This document shows, piece after piece, positions 26,808-35,997 of a stretch of 64,000 bases of DNA. Both the position numbers and the translations under genes were made by a program. Within the stretch, counting starts at the first letter, position 1. Every line of letters starts with the position of its first letter. The notes beneath the pieces were generated by a model. It had not been told where the DNA came from. It saw nothing but the letters and a program-made list of their open reading frames with translations, and did no database searches. The stretch comes from Niastella sp. OAS944 (GTDB lineage: Bacteria > Bacteroidota > Bacteroidia > Chitinophagales > Chitinophagaceae): positions 1-64,000 of the forward strand of contig JANUBW010000007.1 in the NCBI GenBank assembly GCA_024809215.1, in the 5' to 3' direction.

Positions 26808-28181
26808 CTAAAACAGATACTGATAAACTTCTTCAACACGGCCCATGGGCACTACTTCAATATTATGGGCGCCTTTGGCGATTGATTTTTGTCCGTACCG
26901 CGAAACAATGATCTTTTCGAACCCGAGCTTTTCGGCTTCTGCTATCCGTTGTTCAATGCGATGAACGGCCCTTACTTCACCACTTAAACCAACTTCGCCG
27001 GCAAAACAAACATGCGGTGGTAAAGGAACATCTTCATAGGAGCTCAGGAGAGCGCATAAAACGGCCAGATCTATTGAAGGGTCTTCTACCTTCAAACCGC
27101 CTGCAATGTTTAAAAAAACATCTTTTATGCCGAAATGGAAGCCGCCTTTCTTTTCAAGTACAGCCAGCAGCAGTTGTAAACGTCGAAGATCGAAGCCTGA
27201 AACAGTTCGTTGTGGTGTTCCGTAAACCGATTGGGTTACCAATGCCTGCACTTCTATGAGCAATGGACGCATGCCTTCAATGGTGGCTGCAATGGCAATA
27301 CCGCTTAAGCGATCTTCCTTTTGCGTCATCAGTATTTCGCTTGGGTTGTTCACACCCCGCATACCAATGCCGGTCATTTCATATATGCCCAGTTCCGATG
27401 TGCTGCCAAAACGGTTTTTGATGGTGCGTAAGATGCGATATGCATAATGACGGTCGCCTTCAAACTGTAATACGGTATCAACCATGTGTTCCAGGATCTT
27501 GGGCCCTGCAATGCTTCCATCCTTTGTTATATGGCCAATAAGAAATACAGGCGTGTTGGTTTCTTTGGCAAAACGCTGAAACTCTGCCGCCGATTCGCGT
27601 ATCTGGGATATGCTTCCGGGTGACGAATCGATATACGGCGATTGTATGGTTTGAATAGAGTCAACAATGACCAGGTGTGGTTTTAATTTTTTGATCTCCT
27701 GGAATATTGTTTGCGTTAATGTTTCGGTGAGTAAGTAAAAGTTGTCATTTTGAATATTCAACCGGTCGGCGCGCATCTTTATCTGTTGCTCGCTTTCTTC
27801 ACCGCTGATGTATAACACAGTTTTTCCCTGTAGTTGTAAGCCATTTTGTAAAAACAGCGTTGATTTACCAATACCAGGTTCACCTGCAATTAATACAATG
27901 CTACCTGGAACAATACCGCCACCAAGTACTCTGTTTAATTCTGCATCGGAAGTAGTGATGCGAATTTGTTCGCTGCTCTTGATAGTATGAAGAGGAATGG
28001 TACGAAGTGTTTTTGTTTCTTCATTGTAATCGTCCCATCCGTTTTCTTTTTTTACAGATGGTTTTGAAATTACTTCTTCAACAAATGTATTCCATGTACC
28101 ACATGATGGACATTTTCCAACCCATTTTGCGCTTTCATATCCACAATTCGAACAAAAGAATGCTGTTTTAACTTTAGCCAT
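26808..28181 (-). CDS. radA: DNA repair protein RadA
   Basis: RecA-like ATPase that drives branch migration of recombination intermediates and helps natural transformation. The 457 residues show the N-terminal zinc finger (C10, C13, C24, C27), Walker A GEPGIGKST at 100-108, the RadA-specific KNRFG at 255-259 and a C-terminal Lon-like domain (GGLKVEDPSIDLAVL, AGEVGLSGEVR). All catalytic motifs are intact. Probably the first gene of a radA-comF unit. A TAACTTTA (28193-28186) with TTTA 20 bp upstream ends four bases before the ATG and may be a promoter giving a leaderless mRNA; this is weak. Confidence 0.96.
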   Translation of the reverse strand: MAKVKTAFFCSNCGYESAKWVGKCPSCGTWNTFVEEVISKPSVKKENGWDDYNEETKTLRTIPLHTIKSSEQIRITTSDAELNRVLGGGIVPGSIVLIAGEPGIGKSTLFLQNGLQLQGKTVLYISGEESEQQIKMRADRLNIQNDNFYLLTETLTQTIFQEIKKLKPHLVIVDSIQTIQSPYIDSSPGSISQIRESAAEFQRFAKETNTPVFLIGHITKDGSIAGPKILEHMVDTVLQFEGDRHYAYRILRTIKNRFGSTSELGIYEMTGIGMRGVNNPSEILMTQKEDRLSGIAIAATIEGMRPLLIEVQALVTQSVYGTPQRTVSGFDLRRLQLLLAVLEKKGGFHFGIKDVFLNIAGGLKVEDPSIDLAVLCALLSSYEDVPLPPHVCFAGEVGLSGEVRAVHRIEQRIAEAEKLGFEKIIVSRYGQKSIAKGAHNIEVVPMGRVEEVYQYLF

Positions 28182-28802
28182 GCGATAAAGTTAGTAAAAA
28201 CATGGTCGCTTATTAAAGCACATTGTTTAAAACGGTTGTTGATAACATGTAAATGTTATGAAGAATGATTTTTGAATAGTTAGTCACGTTAAAAAGTTAG
28301 TGAAGGGTTTTTAAAACTGCGTTTAAGGTATGTGATAGTATGAAACGATATGCGTGTTTTGCGAAGCAAGTTTTTTGATCAAAAAAAGGGCAAAAAAGAG
28401 GGTCAAAAAAGGGGGGTAAAAATGGTGCTTTTTTTGAAAAGTAAAAAGGCCAACATTGCTGTTGACCCTTTACTTACTAACCCATTAAATTCTTGCACTA
28501 AATTACAAATAAGCGCCACATAACAAAATTATTTTTTGGGGTTGTGAATAAATTCCAACGCGATTTTAATGTATGCCCGATTTGGTCTTTTGATGCCGTA
28601 ATGCATTGATAATCAAATTTTAATACAATTTTAAGAGATTTTAAAAAAGGCTTGTGATAAAATGTCAGCTAACTGCGATTAAACGCAATTTGAATGACAA
28701 AAAGGCCCTCGATTTCTGCCTAAAAATGGCGTAAAATTTACTCAAATGGATTGGTAACTGATTTGATAGATTATTGTTATTAAAGAAAAAAAGAGTAAGA
28801 AA
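28182..28802. other. Long AT-rich spacer between divergent radA and metallopeptidase genes
   Basis: No gene seen in about 620 nt. A run of A-tracts alternating with G-tracts occupies 28380-28430 (AAAAAAAGGGC, AAAAAAGAGGG, AAAAAAGGGGGG). At 28443-28471 a hairpin AAAGGCCAACA / TGTTGACCCTTT has a T run on the minus strand and may be a terminator without a visible gene. Confidence 0.45.
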
Positions 28803-29492
28803 ATGACACCATCAATCTGGCTTGTTTCAATCCTGTTTTTAGTGATCAGTTTACTGGTGTCCGGTGTGCTAAAAGGCAAATTTGCGAAGTACAGCCGGGT
28901 GCCATTGTCAGCCGGTTTAACGGGTAGGGAAGTGGCAATGAAAATGTTACGCGATAACGGTATATATGATGTTAAAGTAGTATCAACCAATGGTTTCCTT
29001 AGCGACCACTACGATCCTGCCACCAAAACGGTAAACCTTAGTGACGACGTATATAACGGAGTATCAGTGGCTTCTGCAGCTGTAGCCGCCCACGAATGCG
29101 GTCACGCGGTGCAGCATGCCAATGCTTATCAATGGCTAATGCTCCGTAGCAAGCTGGTGCCCGTAGTAATGTTCAGTTCAGGAATAGTGCAATGGATATT
29201 GCTGGGTGGCGTGTTAATGGTAAATGCCTTTCCGGCCCTGTTACTGATAGGTATTATACTTTTTGGTTTAACTACTTTATTTTCAGTGATTACGCTGCCA
29301 GTTGAGCTGGATGCGAGCCGGCGGGCGCTGGCCTGGTTGAACCGCTCGAACATTACCAGTAGTCGTGAGTATCCCCAGGCGAAAGATGCGCTGAAGTGGG
29401 CTGCTTTAACTTATGTAGTGGCTGCCCTGGCTTCTATAGCTACTCTGGTACAATATATATTAATATTCCTTGGTGGCCGAAACAGGGACTAG
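28803..29492 (+). CDS. Membrane zinc metallopeptidase (YugP family)
   Basis: A 229-residue integral membrane metalloprotease of the YugP/DUF2673-type neutral zinc peptidases; substrate unknown. Membrane segments lie at about 4-24, 118-158 (two) and 203-223. The zinc motif HECGH (97-101, in VAAHECGHAVQHA) gives two histidine ligands and the glutamate, and LPVELDASRRAL (about 165-176) supplies the likely third ligand. The sequence is complete. It stands alone and ends with a strong terminator. Confidence 0.9.
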   Translation: MTPSIWLVSILFLVISLLVSGVLKGKFAKYSRVPLSAGLTGREVAMKMLRDNGIYDVKVVSTNGFLSDHYDPATKTVNLSDDVYNGVSVASAAVAAHECGHAVQHANAYQWLMLRSKLVPVVMFSSGIVQWILLGGVLMVNAFPALLLIGIILFGLTTLFSVITLPVELDASRRALAWLNRSNITSSREYPQAKDALKWAALTYVVAALASIATLVQYILIFLGGRNRD

Positions 29493-29583
29493 ATATATCC
29501 CGGCCCGGCTGGCTATCCGACTTCCATATCCATTTCAGGAAAGAGAAGTCTTTATTATAAATGTATCTGGTTAAGTGAGATTG

Positions 29584-29611
29584 GAGCCCCCGCTATAGTG
29601 GGGGCTTTTTG
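29584..29611 (+). terminator. Terminator of the metallopeptidase gene
   Basis: AGCCCCC GCTATAGT GGGGGCT stem-loop followed by TTTTTG. Confidence 0.9.
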
Positions 29612-29884
29612 TTGGGAAAATGTTAAACCTTACCCGAGATTAAGGAATGAACATTAATAGGTTATGAAGCATCGAAATATGACTACAAACTGATGAAAAA
29701 GGAGGACGAAGAAGGTCGATCTAGGTAATTTGGCGATAGTTGGCTACACGGTTATCGCCCATTTTTACACGGCTATTGCCAAAACTGCACGTTTACCAAT
29801 TTGTCCTTTGCCGTATGGGATTAAAAAATAATTTTGACATGTCTGATTCACTTTTTTCCCTACGCCTTTCTGGTTTTATATTTC

Positions 29885-29917
29885 GATCGGGCAATTTTTT
29901 GCCCGATCCTTATTTTT
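29885..29917 (+). terminator. Hairpin with T run upstream of the serine hydrolase
   Basis: Perfect 10-bp stem GATCGGGCAA / TTGCCCGATC with a TTTT loop, then CTTATTTTTA. It lies 106 nt before the next gene and could attenuate it or end an unseen small RNA. Confidence 0.5.
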
Positions 29918-30013
29918 ACAGACCTTCCGTAAATGTTCATCCGAAGAAATTGCCTGCCTCCATCAAATACCAGATATATTAGTTTTCTTAACATTTAATA
30001 CCTGACCATTACG

Positions 30014-31168
30014 ATGAAAGCCTTCTCCCTCACCCTGGTGTGCTGCTTAAGCTTTTTAAATCAATATGCACAGCCTGTAATAAAAAACCTGCAAGGAGTT
30101 GTTGTTAAAAAAGACCGGCTAGAATCGACTATAAAGCAGATTGTCGACACTGCCCGCGTTGTGGGACTGGCGGTAGTGATCATAAACGACAATAAAGTGG
30201 TTTATAATCACGCATTTGGAGTTAAGAATACCCAAACCAACGCTGTATTGAACGATACCACTATTATGTACGCGGCTTCATTTACCAAACCGGTATCGGC
30301 CTATTTATTTTTAAAGCTGGTTGAAAAAGGGATGTTTAACCTTGATACTCCCGTATATAAATACCTGAAGAAACCAATAGGGCAATATGAGAAGTGGAAA
30401 GACCTGGCCACTGACACTGCATTTAACCAGGTAACACCCCGTATGCTGCTCAGTCATAGTTCAGGGTTGCCAGTTCTTCGGTTCCTGTATAACAATAAAG
30501 TAAACCTGATAGCTCCGCCCGGTAAAAAGTTTTATTATTCCAATGAAGGCATGAACCTGTTAGGGGTGATAATAGAAGAGCAGACGGGGCAAAAGTTGCA
30601 GGATGTTGCCAAAGAGCTGGTGTTGGCGCCTTTACAAATGGACCATACCTCTTTTGTATGGCAGCCTTCGTTCGATAGCGATTATGCGTTAGGGTATATG
30701 GCCAGTGGTAAACTATACGGGGCCGAAAAAAGGGAAAGCGCCCGGGCTGCCGGTTCTATGAATACTATAGCTACAGACTATGCTAAGTTTATAATTGCCC
30801 TTATGCAGCAACAAGGGGTTGGTAAAAAGTTGTTCAATCAAATGTTTACGCCACAGATCCGCGTCAATACCAAAAGAGGGTTTGGCCCCTTGCGAGATAC
30901 CATTACTACTGAGAATGATAACATACAATTATCGTGGGGGCTGGGTGTTGGGCTAATAAAAACGCCTTACGGCAGGGCGCTGTTCCATACCGGGCATAAT
31001 GAGGGCTGGCATAACTACTTTGTGGCATACCCCGAAAAGAAAACGGCGGTAATATTAATGAGCAACAGCCTGAATTTTGGGCATGTTGGCGATAAACTTT
31101 TGCAGGAAACTATAGGTGATGCCGGGGCGCCACTAAAATGGCTCGGGTTTTTTGATCCTGAGGAATAA
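30014..31168 (+). CDS. Serine hydrolase, class C beta-lactamase fold, exported
   Basis: A 384-residue periplasmic serine hydrolase (beta-lactamase/transpeptidase-like family). Signal peptide MKAFSLTLVCCLSFLNQYAQ; catalytic S89-F-T-K92 (SxxK), Y175-S-N177 (YxN) and a C-terminal HTG (in ALFHTGHNEGWHN) in place of KTG. The HxG form is typical of esterases and D-aminopeptidase-like members rather than true beta-lactamases, so resistance should not be inferred. It is monocistronic, ending in a long perfect hairpin terminator shared with the convergent rng gene. Confidence 0.88.
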   Translation: MKAFSLTLVCCLSFLNQYAQPVIKNLQGVVVKKDRLESTIKQIVDTARVVGLAVVIINDNKVVYNHAFGVKNTQTNAVLNDTTIMYAASFTKPVSAYLFLKLVEKGMFNLDTPVYKYLKKPIGQYEKWKDLATDTAFNQVTPRMLLSHSSGLPVLRFLYNNKVNLIAPPGKKFYYSNEGMNLLGVIIEEQTGQKLQDVAKELVLAPLQMDHTSFVWQPSFDSDYALGYMASGKLYGAEKRESARAAGSMNTIATDYAKFIIALMQQQGVGKKLFNQMFTPQIRVNTKRGFGPLRDTITTENDNIQLSWGLGVGLIKTPYGRALFHTGHNEGWHNYFVAYPEKKTAVILMSNSLNFGHVGDKLLQETIGDAGAPLKWLGFFDPEE

Positions 31169-31206
31169 TCAACAGGAAATTACAATAGCAGGGTTATTAT
31201 AAAAAA

Positions 31207-31250
31207 CAAGGGTTTCCGAATGTTCGGAAACCCTTGCCAAATTTTTTTTG
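31207..31250. terminator. Bidirectional terminator
   Basis: Perfect 14-bp stem (CAAGGGTTTCCGAA / TTCGGAAACCCTTG, 2-nt loop) followed by eight T on the plus strand; convergent serine hydrolase and rng genes use it. Confidence 0.92.
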
Positions 31251-31271
31251 CTTATTGTCTGTGCCTGCAGG

Positions 31272-32825
31272 CTACAGTTTTATTTCGTCGTCGTGTTTGT
31301 CGAAGAAGTGGAATTCGGTAAGATGATAGTTGGTGTTCTCTCTTACCTTAACCTTTTGTCCATACTTCCAGCGCCATTTCCATACTTTAGATTTAAACAT
31401 GGAGCCTTTTGTAAGGTAGGCGTGCATAATAGGATGTACAACCAGGGTAAGGTCTTTGTGTTGATGGGTGATGAGGTAACTGAGGTTCTTTTCAATTTCA
31501 TCTTCCAGCAACAGGGTAGAAGATATTTTACCTGTACCGGCGCAACTGGGACATACTTCCTGGGTATTGATATTTACCTCAGGTTTCATCCGTTGCCTTG
31601 TTATTTGCATTAACCCGAATTTGGAGATGGGCAGAACGGCATGTTTTGCCCTGTCGGGGCGCATACATTCTTCCATAGCCTCCAGCAGTTTCCGTTTATT
31701 ATCGGGCAACTTCATATCAATAAAGTCAACCACAATAATTCCACCCAGGTCGCGCAGGCGCAACTGGCGGCTGATCTCAGCAGCAGCTTCAAGGTTGGTT
31801 TCCAGGGCATTTTGTTCCTGGTTATTGCCAACGCTTTTGTATCCGCTGTTTACATCAATTACGTGTAATGCTTCGGTATGTTCAATAATAAGGTAGGCGC
31901 CACTTGGCAGGTTTACGGTTTTTCCAAAAGCAGCTTTTACCTGTTTGGTAATACCATACTGATCGAAAATGGGCAACCCATTATGATAGAATGTAACAAT
32001 TTCTGCTTTCTCGGGCGCAATGCGCTGAATGTAGTTACGGGTATCGTTATAAATATTGCGGTCATTTACAACTACCCGGTTAAAGTCTTCATTCAACAGG
32101 TCGCGTAAGATACTGGTAGTCTTTGTTTGCTCACTCAATATCTTGGCGGGGGCCACTGCGCCTTTCAGGTTTGCCTGAATGGTTTCCCAGGTTTCAACAA
32201 GGGCGGCCAGATCTTCATGAAGTTCGGCCGTGTTCTTGCCTTCAGCAGCAGTACGAACTATTACCCCAAAGTTCTTTGGTTTAATAGCTTCTACTATCTT
32301 CTGTAATCTTTTTCTTTCTTCGGCAGAGTGGATCTTTCGGGAAACGGCCACTATATCATTGAAAGGGGTGATAACAACGAAACGGCCAGGCAGGGAAATT
32401 TCACAGCTAAGGCGGGGGCCTTTGGCTGCAATAGGTTCTTTCAATATCTGAACCAGAATGTTCGGTTTGCCGCTCAACACTTCATTGATTTTACCGGTTT
32501 TTACAATTTCCGGTTCAACCTGAAAGTTTGCGAAGTTGAAACCCTGGGGACCATTATCAACAATGGCCTGTTGGGTAAACTTCAAAAGGGAGCGTGCATA
32601 CGGACTGAGGTCAGTGTAGTGAAGGAAGGCATCCTTTTCAAAACCTACATCTACGAATGCAGCGTTTAGTCCAGGGATGAGCTTTTTTACTTTTCCGAGA
32701 TATAGATCTCCCACCGCGAAGCTTGCATCAGTTTTTTCATGATGCAATTCCACGAGTTTTTTATCCTCTAATAGCGCTATTTCAACGCCCTGAGGTGTCG
32801 CATTTATAATTAGTTCCTTATTCAA
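31272..32825 (-). CDS. rng: Ribonuclease G
   Basis: Endoribonuclease of the RNase E/G family that matures rRNA and starts mRNA decay. The 517 residues include an S1-type RNA-binding domain (about 38-125, with KVKKLIPGLNAAFVDVG), the 5'-sensor and RNase H-like region, and the DNase I-like catalytic part with D324 (HVIDVNSG) and D367 (IVVDFIDM) as magnesium ligands. The zinc-link cysteines C425 and C428 (CPSCAGTG) are present. There is no long C-terminal scaffold, hence RNase G rather than E. It lies downstream of the HU-TPR-COX24 genes on the same strand, a conserved Bacteroidota order. Confidence 0.95.
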   Translation of the reverse strand: MNKELIINATPQGVEIALLEDKKLVELHHEKTDASFAVGDLYLGKVKKLIPGLNAAFVDVGFEKDAFLHYTDLSPYARSLLKFTQQAIVDNGPQGFNFANFQVEPEIVKTGKINEVLSGKPNILVQILKEPIAAKGPRLSCEISLPGRFVVITPFNDIVAVSRKIHSAEERKRLQKIVEAIKPKNFGVIVRTAAEGKNTAELHEDLAALVETWETIQANLKGAVAPAKILSEQTKTTSILRDLLNEDFNRVVVNDRNIYNDTRNYIQRIAPEKAEIVTFYHNGLPIFDQYGITKQVKAAFGKTVNLPSGAYLIIEHTEALHVIDVNSGYKSVGNNQEQNALETNLEAAAEISRQLRLRDLGGIIVVDFIDMKLPDNKRKLLEAMEECMRPDRAKHAVLPISKFGLMQITRQRMKPEVNINTQEVCPSCAGTGKISSTLLLEDEIEKNLSYLITHQHKDLTLVVHPIMHAYLTKGSMFKSKVWKWRWKYGQKVKVRENTNYHLTEFHFFDKHDDEIKL

Positions 32826-32965
32826 GCGTTCTGTCTTTATACCGTCTAAACCATCTCATCACTACAAGGAAAGGTGCTGAAGAGGAATTAGTTGTCAGGT
32901 ATCAGAAATCAGCAAAGTAAGTAACCTGTAATAAATGACAACATAACTAGATTCAGCGAAAGAAG

Positions 32966-32999
32966 GAAAAGGCCTCGCCCGAAAGGCGCGACCTTTTTC
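32966..32999 (-). terminator. Terminator after the AURKAIP1/COX24 gene
   Basis: Minus-strand hairpin GAAAAAGGTCGCGCC TTTC GGGCGAGGCCTTTTCC with a T-rich 3' side, 12 nt past the stop; it separates the small gene from rng. Confidence 0.7.
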
Positions 33000-33010
33000 A
33001 AGAAGTTAAA

Positions 33011-33106
33011 CTAGCGGTTCTTCTTCTTATGCCGGTTTTTTCTAAGTCTTTTTTTACGCTTGTGCGTTGCTATTTTATGACGCTTTCTTTTTTTACCACA
33101 AGGCAT
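33011..33106 (-). CDS. AURKAIP1/COX24 domain small basic protein
   Basis: A 31-residue, extremely basic protein: it begins MPCGKKRKRHKIATHKRKKR and continues with more Arg/Lys. This matches the small Bacteroidota family annotated as AURKAIP1/COX24 domain proteins, whose mitochondrial relatives (mS38) are small-subunit ribosomal proteins; a ribosomal role here is inference. It has its own terminator and lies between a TPR gene and rng. Such short genes are easily missed by automated annotation. Confidence 0.88.
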   Translation of the reverse strand: MPCGKKRKRHKIATHKRKKRLRKNRHKKKNR

Positions 33107-33165
33107 ATAACACCAATGAGTTTAAGATGAAAAAAAAATGTTGCTAATGTTTTTACCGGAAAGGT

Positions 33166-34014
33166 TTATTTATTATTACCAAGTAATTTAATTCGTTCGT
33201 CGATCTCCTTCATCAGGTCGGCGCTTTGAATATGCTTCTTAGCCTCCTGGTACCACTTCACCGCATTTGCCTTTTCGTTGTGTTGCTCGTAAGCATCGGC
33301 CAACATAAGCACAACTTCAACATTTTCTGGCTGATGGTGAACTACCTTCAGTAACCGATCGATTGCTTTGTCATATTGGCCCGACATAAGTCCGCCTAAA
33401 CCAAGCATATATTGCGCATACATATTTTCCGGATCTCTCTCTGCCACTTCTCTGATCTTTGCGATCCCTTCCATTGGGCCACCGCCCAGGTTTCCGAAAA
33501 GTATTGCGCTACCCAATCCCACTTTCAGCGAATCATTGTTTGGAGCAAGTTGTAAAGCTTTCTCAAACAAGTCTTTAGCCTCTGATGCCATCCACCGTTG
33601 TAACTCAGGGTTCTCTTGCCGGCGAATGCCCTCTAAAAAGAATTGGGCAGCAAAGGTGAGACTTTTTTGAGAATTTTCCAATTTAGCGGCTTCGGCAGAA
33701 TAATAAGCGTAGGGAAGCAGTAAATGGGCTGAGTCTTTCCAGAAGTCAGCCAGCTGCTTATAAACCTTAATCTGTTGCTCTTTAACGTCACCGCGTACAA
33801 CACCAGCTTCCATTTGGGCAACAAAAGCCTGCTGGGCAGGTGTAAGTTGCTGCCTGGAAGCATCCAGAATGGTTTTCGAACTTATTTCACTTGTACCGGC
33901 TGCCGCTGCAACAGCACCAGGGTTCTTTTTAGGGGGAATGGTTTTGCCAAAAAAGTAGATCAGACACAGTAGACCAACTCCACTGCTAACAAGGATTATT
34001 TGTTGCTTTTTCAA
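33166..34014 (-). CDS. Membrane-anchored TPR protein
   Basis: A 282-residue protein with one N-terminal membrane helix (about 6-24, IILVSSGVGLLCLIYFFG) and a periplasmic part with at least three TPR motifs (about 90-120, 150-185, 190-270; for example NMYAQYMLGLGGLMSGQYDKA). It likely acts as a protein-interaction scaffold; the partner is unknown. It starts 25 nt after the HU gene, so the two probably share a transcript, and the position between HU and rng is conserved in the phylum. Confidence 0.85.
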   Translation of the reverse strand: MKKQQIILVSSGVGLLCLIYFFGKTIPPKKNPGAVAAAAGTSEISSKTILDASRQQLTPAQQAFVAQMEAGVVRGDVKEQQIKVYKQLADFWKDSAHLLLPYAYYSAEAAKLENSQKSLTFAAQFFLEGIRRQENPELQRWMASEAKDLFEKALQLAPNNDSLKVGLGSAILFGNLGGGPMEGIAKIREVAERDPENMYAQYMLGLGGLMSGQYDKAIDRLLKVVHHQPENVEVVLMLADAYEQHNEKANAVKWYQEAKKHIQSADLMKEIDERIKLLGNNK

Positions 34015-34039
34015 GAATCAAATCATTTAAGCAGCAAAT

Positions 34040-34360
34040 TTACATCTCATCATCCGGGTTTGGCTGATCTTCTTTTACTGATTGCAGTTTTTTAACTTCT
34101 GCAACGAATTCCTTGGCTGGTTTGAACGCAGGAATAAAATGTTCGGGTATATGCACCGCAATATTCTTTTTGATATTACGGCCAATTTTAGCAGCTCTCT
34201 TCTTTGTTATAAAGCTGCCAAAACCACGAATGTAGATGTTCTCGCCCTGGGACAAGGTGTCTTTTACTTCCTTGAACATGGTCTCCAGCGTAACCAGCAC
34301 ATCAACCTTCGGTATACCTGTTTTTTCCGATATTTGGTTAACGAGGTCTGCCTTTCTCAT
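34040..34360 (-). CDS. HU/IHF family DNA-binding protein
   Basis: Histone-like nucleoid protein of 106 residues, a little longer than the usual 90 because of an acidic C-terminal tail (QPNPDDEM). The dimerisation helices (MRKADLVNQISEKTGI), the FGSF turn (RGFGSFITKKRAAKIGRN) and the DNA-intercalating arm ending FIPAFKPAKEF are intact. The arm sequence KNIAVHIPEHF is closer to IHF-like than to classical HU proteins. First gene of the minus-strand HU-TPR cluster and divergent from mutY. Confidence 0.93.
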   Translation of the reverse strand: MRKADLVNQISEKTGIPKVDVLVTLETMFKEVKDTLSQGENIYIRGFGSFITKKRAAKIGRNIKKNIAVHIPEHFIPAFKPAKEFVAEVKKLQSVKEDQPNPDDEM

Positions 34361-34702
34361 GTCGCATGAATTTTTACGGGTTTACAAATTTTTATTTCTT
34401 TAAGGAAATTTCATAGGAATGTCAAAGGCAATCTACACTAAATCAATTCTTTAATGAAATTAACTGTAAATTTTCACATTTGCAAGAAAAGTATAAACAA
34501 TTGAAAATGAATTTTAAACAATTTTTGTGCCCTTTTTGATAGGCAAACGTTTCATTTTCAATACATTAATGCGCAAAACGACCACTGAACAAGTATTAGC
34601 AATTTTTTTCAGTTTAAAAAAAATCGGCTGCTTTTGAACGATTTTTAGGCAAAAAAAGGCCTGTTGGTCAATCAGAATAGATAAAAACGAGCAAATAATT
34701 AC
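34361..34702. other. Divergent AT-rich promoter region between HU and mutY genes
   Basis: About 340 nt, strongly AT-rich, presumably holding the promoters of both genes. I find no full TTTG-N19-TAnnTTTG match on either strand, and no gene. Confidence 0.5.
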
Positions 34703-35776
34703 ATGAAACCTGATTTTACGCGAAGGTTATTACAATGGAATAAGAACAGTAACACAAGAGCGATGCCATGGAAAGGAGAGAAAGATCCATATAAAATATG
34801 GTTGAGTGAGATCATACTGCAACAAACAAGAGTTGAACAGGGATGGAGCTACTATGAAAAATTCATTGCTGCATTTCCTACAATTATTCATTTGGCAAAA
34901 GCCAGTGATGAAAAGGTTTTCAAAATGTGGGAAGGGCTCGGTTATTACAGCCGTTGTAAAAATCTTATTGCAACAGCTCGTAAAATTGCCAGTGAGTATA
35001 ACGGTATATTCCCTGCTACGTATGATGAAATAGAAGCGTTGCCGGGTATTGGTCCATACACCGCATCAGCCATTTCATCATTTGCATTCAACCTGCCACA
35101 TGCTGTGCTTGATGGTAATGTACAACGCATTATTGCCCGTTACTTTGGCATAACAACACCTATAGATACAACCGCAGGCAAAAAACAATTTCAAAACCTT
35201 GCACAGGAGTTATTAAAACCCGATGAGCCTGGTATTTACAATCAGGCGATCATGGACTTTGGGGCGGTTATATGCAAACCACAAAATCCCCTATGCAACA
35301 CATGTGTACAGCAAAAGGAATGCGAAGCCTTTAACCAAAATACGGTAAGCCAGCTACCTGTGAAACAAAAGGCGCTTATACGCAAAGAGCGCTGGTTCTA
35401 TTACTTCATCATAGAGCATAAGGGCAAATGGTACATAAAACAAAGAACGGGTAAGGATATATGGGAAAACCTGTTTGAGTTTGTATTGTACGAGGCTCCG
35501 GCCGCAGTAGAAGATATTACTTTAAAAACGCCTTTCCTTAAGAAGTTGGTGAATGGCCAAAAGGCCGCGCATATTGAAAGCATAAGTCGTATATACCGGC
35601 AACAACTTACGCATCAAACCATTCATGGGCGGTTTGTGAAGGTGAAGGTACAGGAGCCGTTACCCACTTTGAGCAATTTTTTACTTATTGATAAGAAGGA
35701 GTTATCGAAATACGCATTCCCTCGCTTTATTACTACTTTTTTGGGTGAACCGGCCCCTCCGGCCCAATTGTTTTAA
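34703..35776 (+). CDS. mutY: A/G-specific adenine DNA glycosylase
   Basis: Removes adenine mispaired with 8-oxoguanine. The 357 residues show the catalytic glutamate E36 (WLSEIILQQTRVEQG), the helix-hairpin-helix LPGIGPYTA at 113-121, the catalytic aspartate D137 (VLDGNVQRI), the 4Fe-4S cysteines C191, C198, C201 and C207 (CX6CX2CX5C) and a C-terminal NUDIX-like domain for 8-oxoG recognition (from about 225). All catalytic residues are intact. It is divergent from HU and followed by ssb, a conserved Bacteroidota neighbourhood. Confidence 0.96.
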   Translation: MKPDFTRRLLQWNKNSNTRAMPWKGEKDPYKIWLSEIILQQTRVEQGWSYYEKFIAAFPTIIHLAKASDEKVFKMWEGLGYYSRCKNLIATARKIASEYNGIFPATYDEIEALPGIGPYTASAISSFAFNLPHAVLDGNVQRIIARYFGITTPIDTTAGKKQFQNLAQELLKPDEPGIYNQAIMDFGAVICKPQNPLCNTCVQQKECEAFNQNTVSQLPVKQKALIRKERWFYYFIIEHKGKWYIKQRTGKDIWENLFEFVLYEAPAAVEDITLKTPFLKKLVNGQKAAHIESISRIYRQQLTHQTIHGRFVKVKVQEPLPTLSNFLLIDKKELSKYAFPRFITTFLGEPAPPAQLF

Positions 35777-35997
35777 AGCCGTTAGGAATCTTGATAATCG
35801 CTCATATGACCAGGCTTACCTGGTTGATTGCCGTGGCTAACATATGGTAAAAACTATGCTATTTGTGAAAGCCTCTACAGATGGGTATCCCGGTAATAAC
35901 CGGGCCTAAAAAAATCTCTTTTATTCTATTAAAAAATTTAACTTTAAAAAGGAATAAAAAAGGCGCAGACGATTATTAACATCAAATTTACCATCTT

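Larger units (their letters stand above)
29493..30013. other. Spacer with three hairpins
   Basis: Besides the metallopeptidase terminator, two more hairpins followed by T runs lie here: GGCGATA / TATCGCC (29732-29759, then ATTTTTAC) and GATCGGGCAA / TTGCCCGATC (29885-29908, then CTTATTTTTA). No credible gene sits between them. Confidence 0.55.

Noticed and set aside
28182-28802. Replication origin
   Set aside because: AT-rich and gene-free, but no cluster of DnaA boxes and no dnaA, dnaN or gidA neighbours.
29740-29982. 80-codon plus-strand frame upstream of the serine hydrolase
   Set aside because: It runs through the perfect hairpin at 29885-29908 and shows no domain.
30014-31168. Antibiotic-resistance beta-lactamase
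   Set aside because: The fold matches, but HTG replaces KTG and the family is dominated by esterases and peptidases; resistance cannot be claimed.
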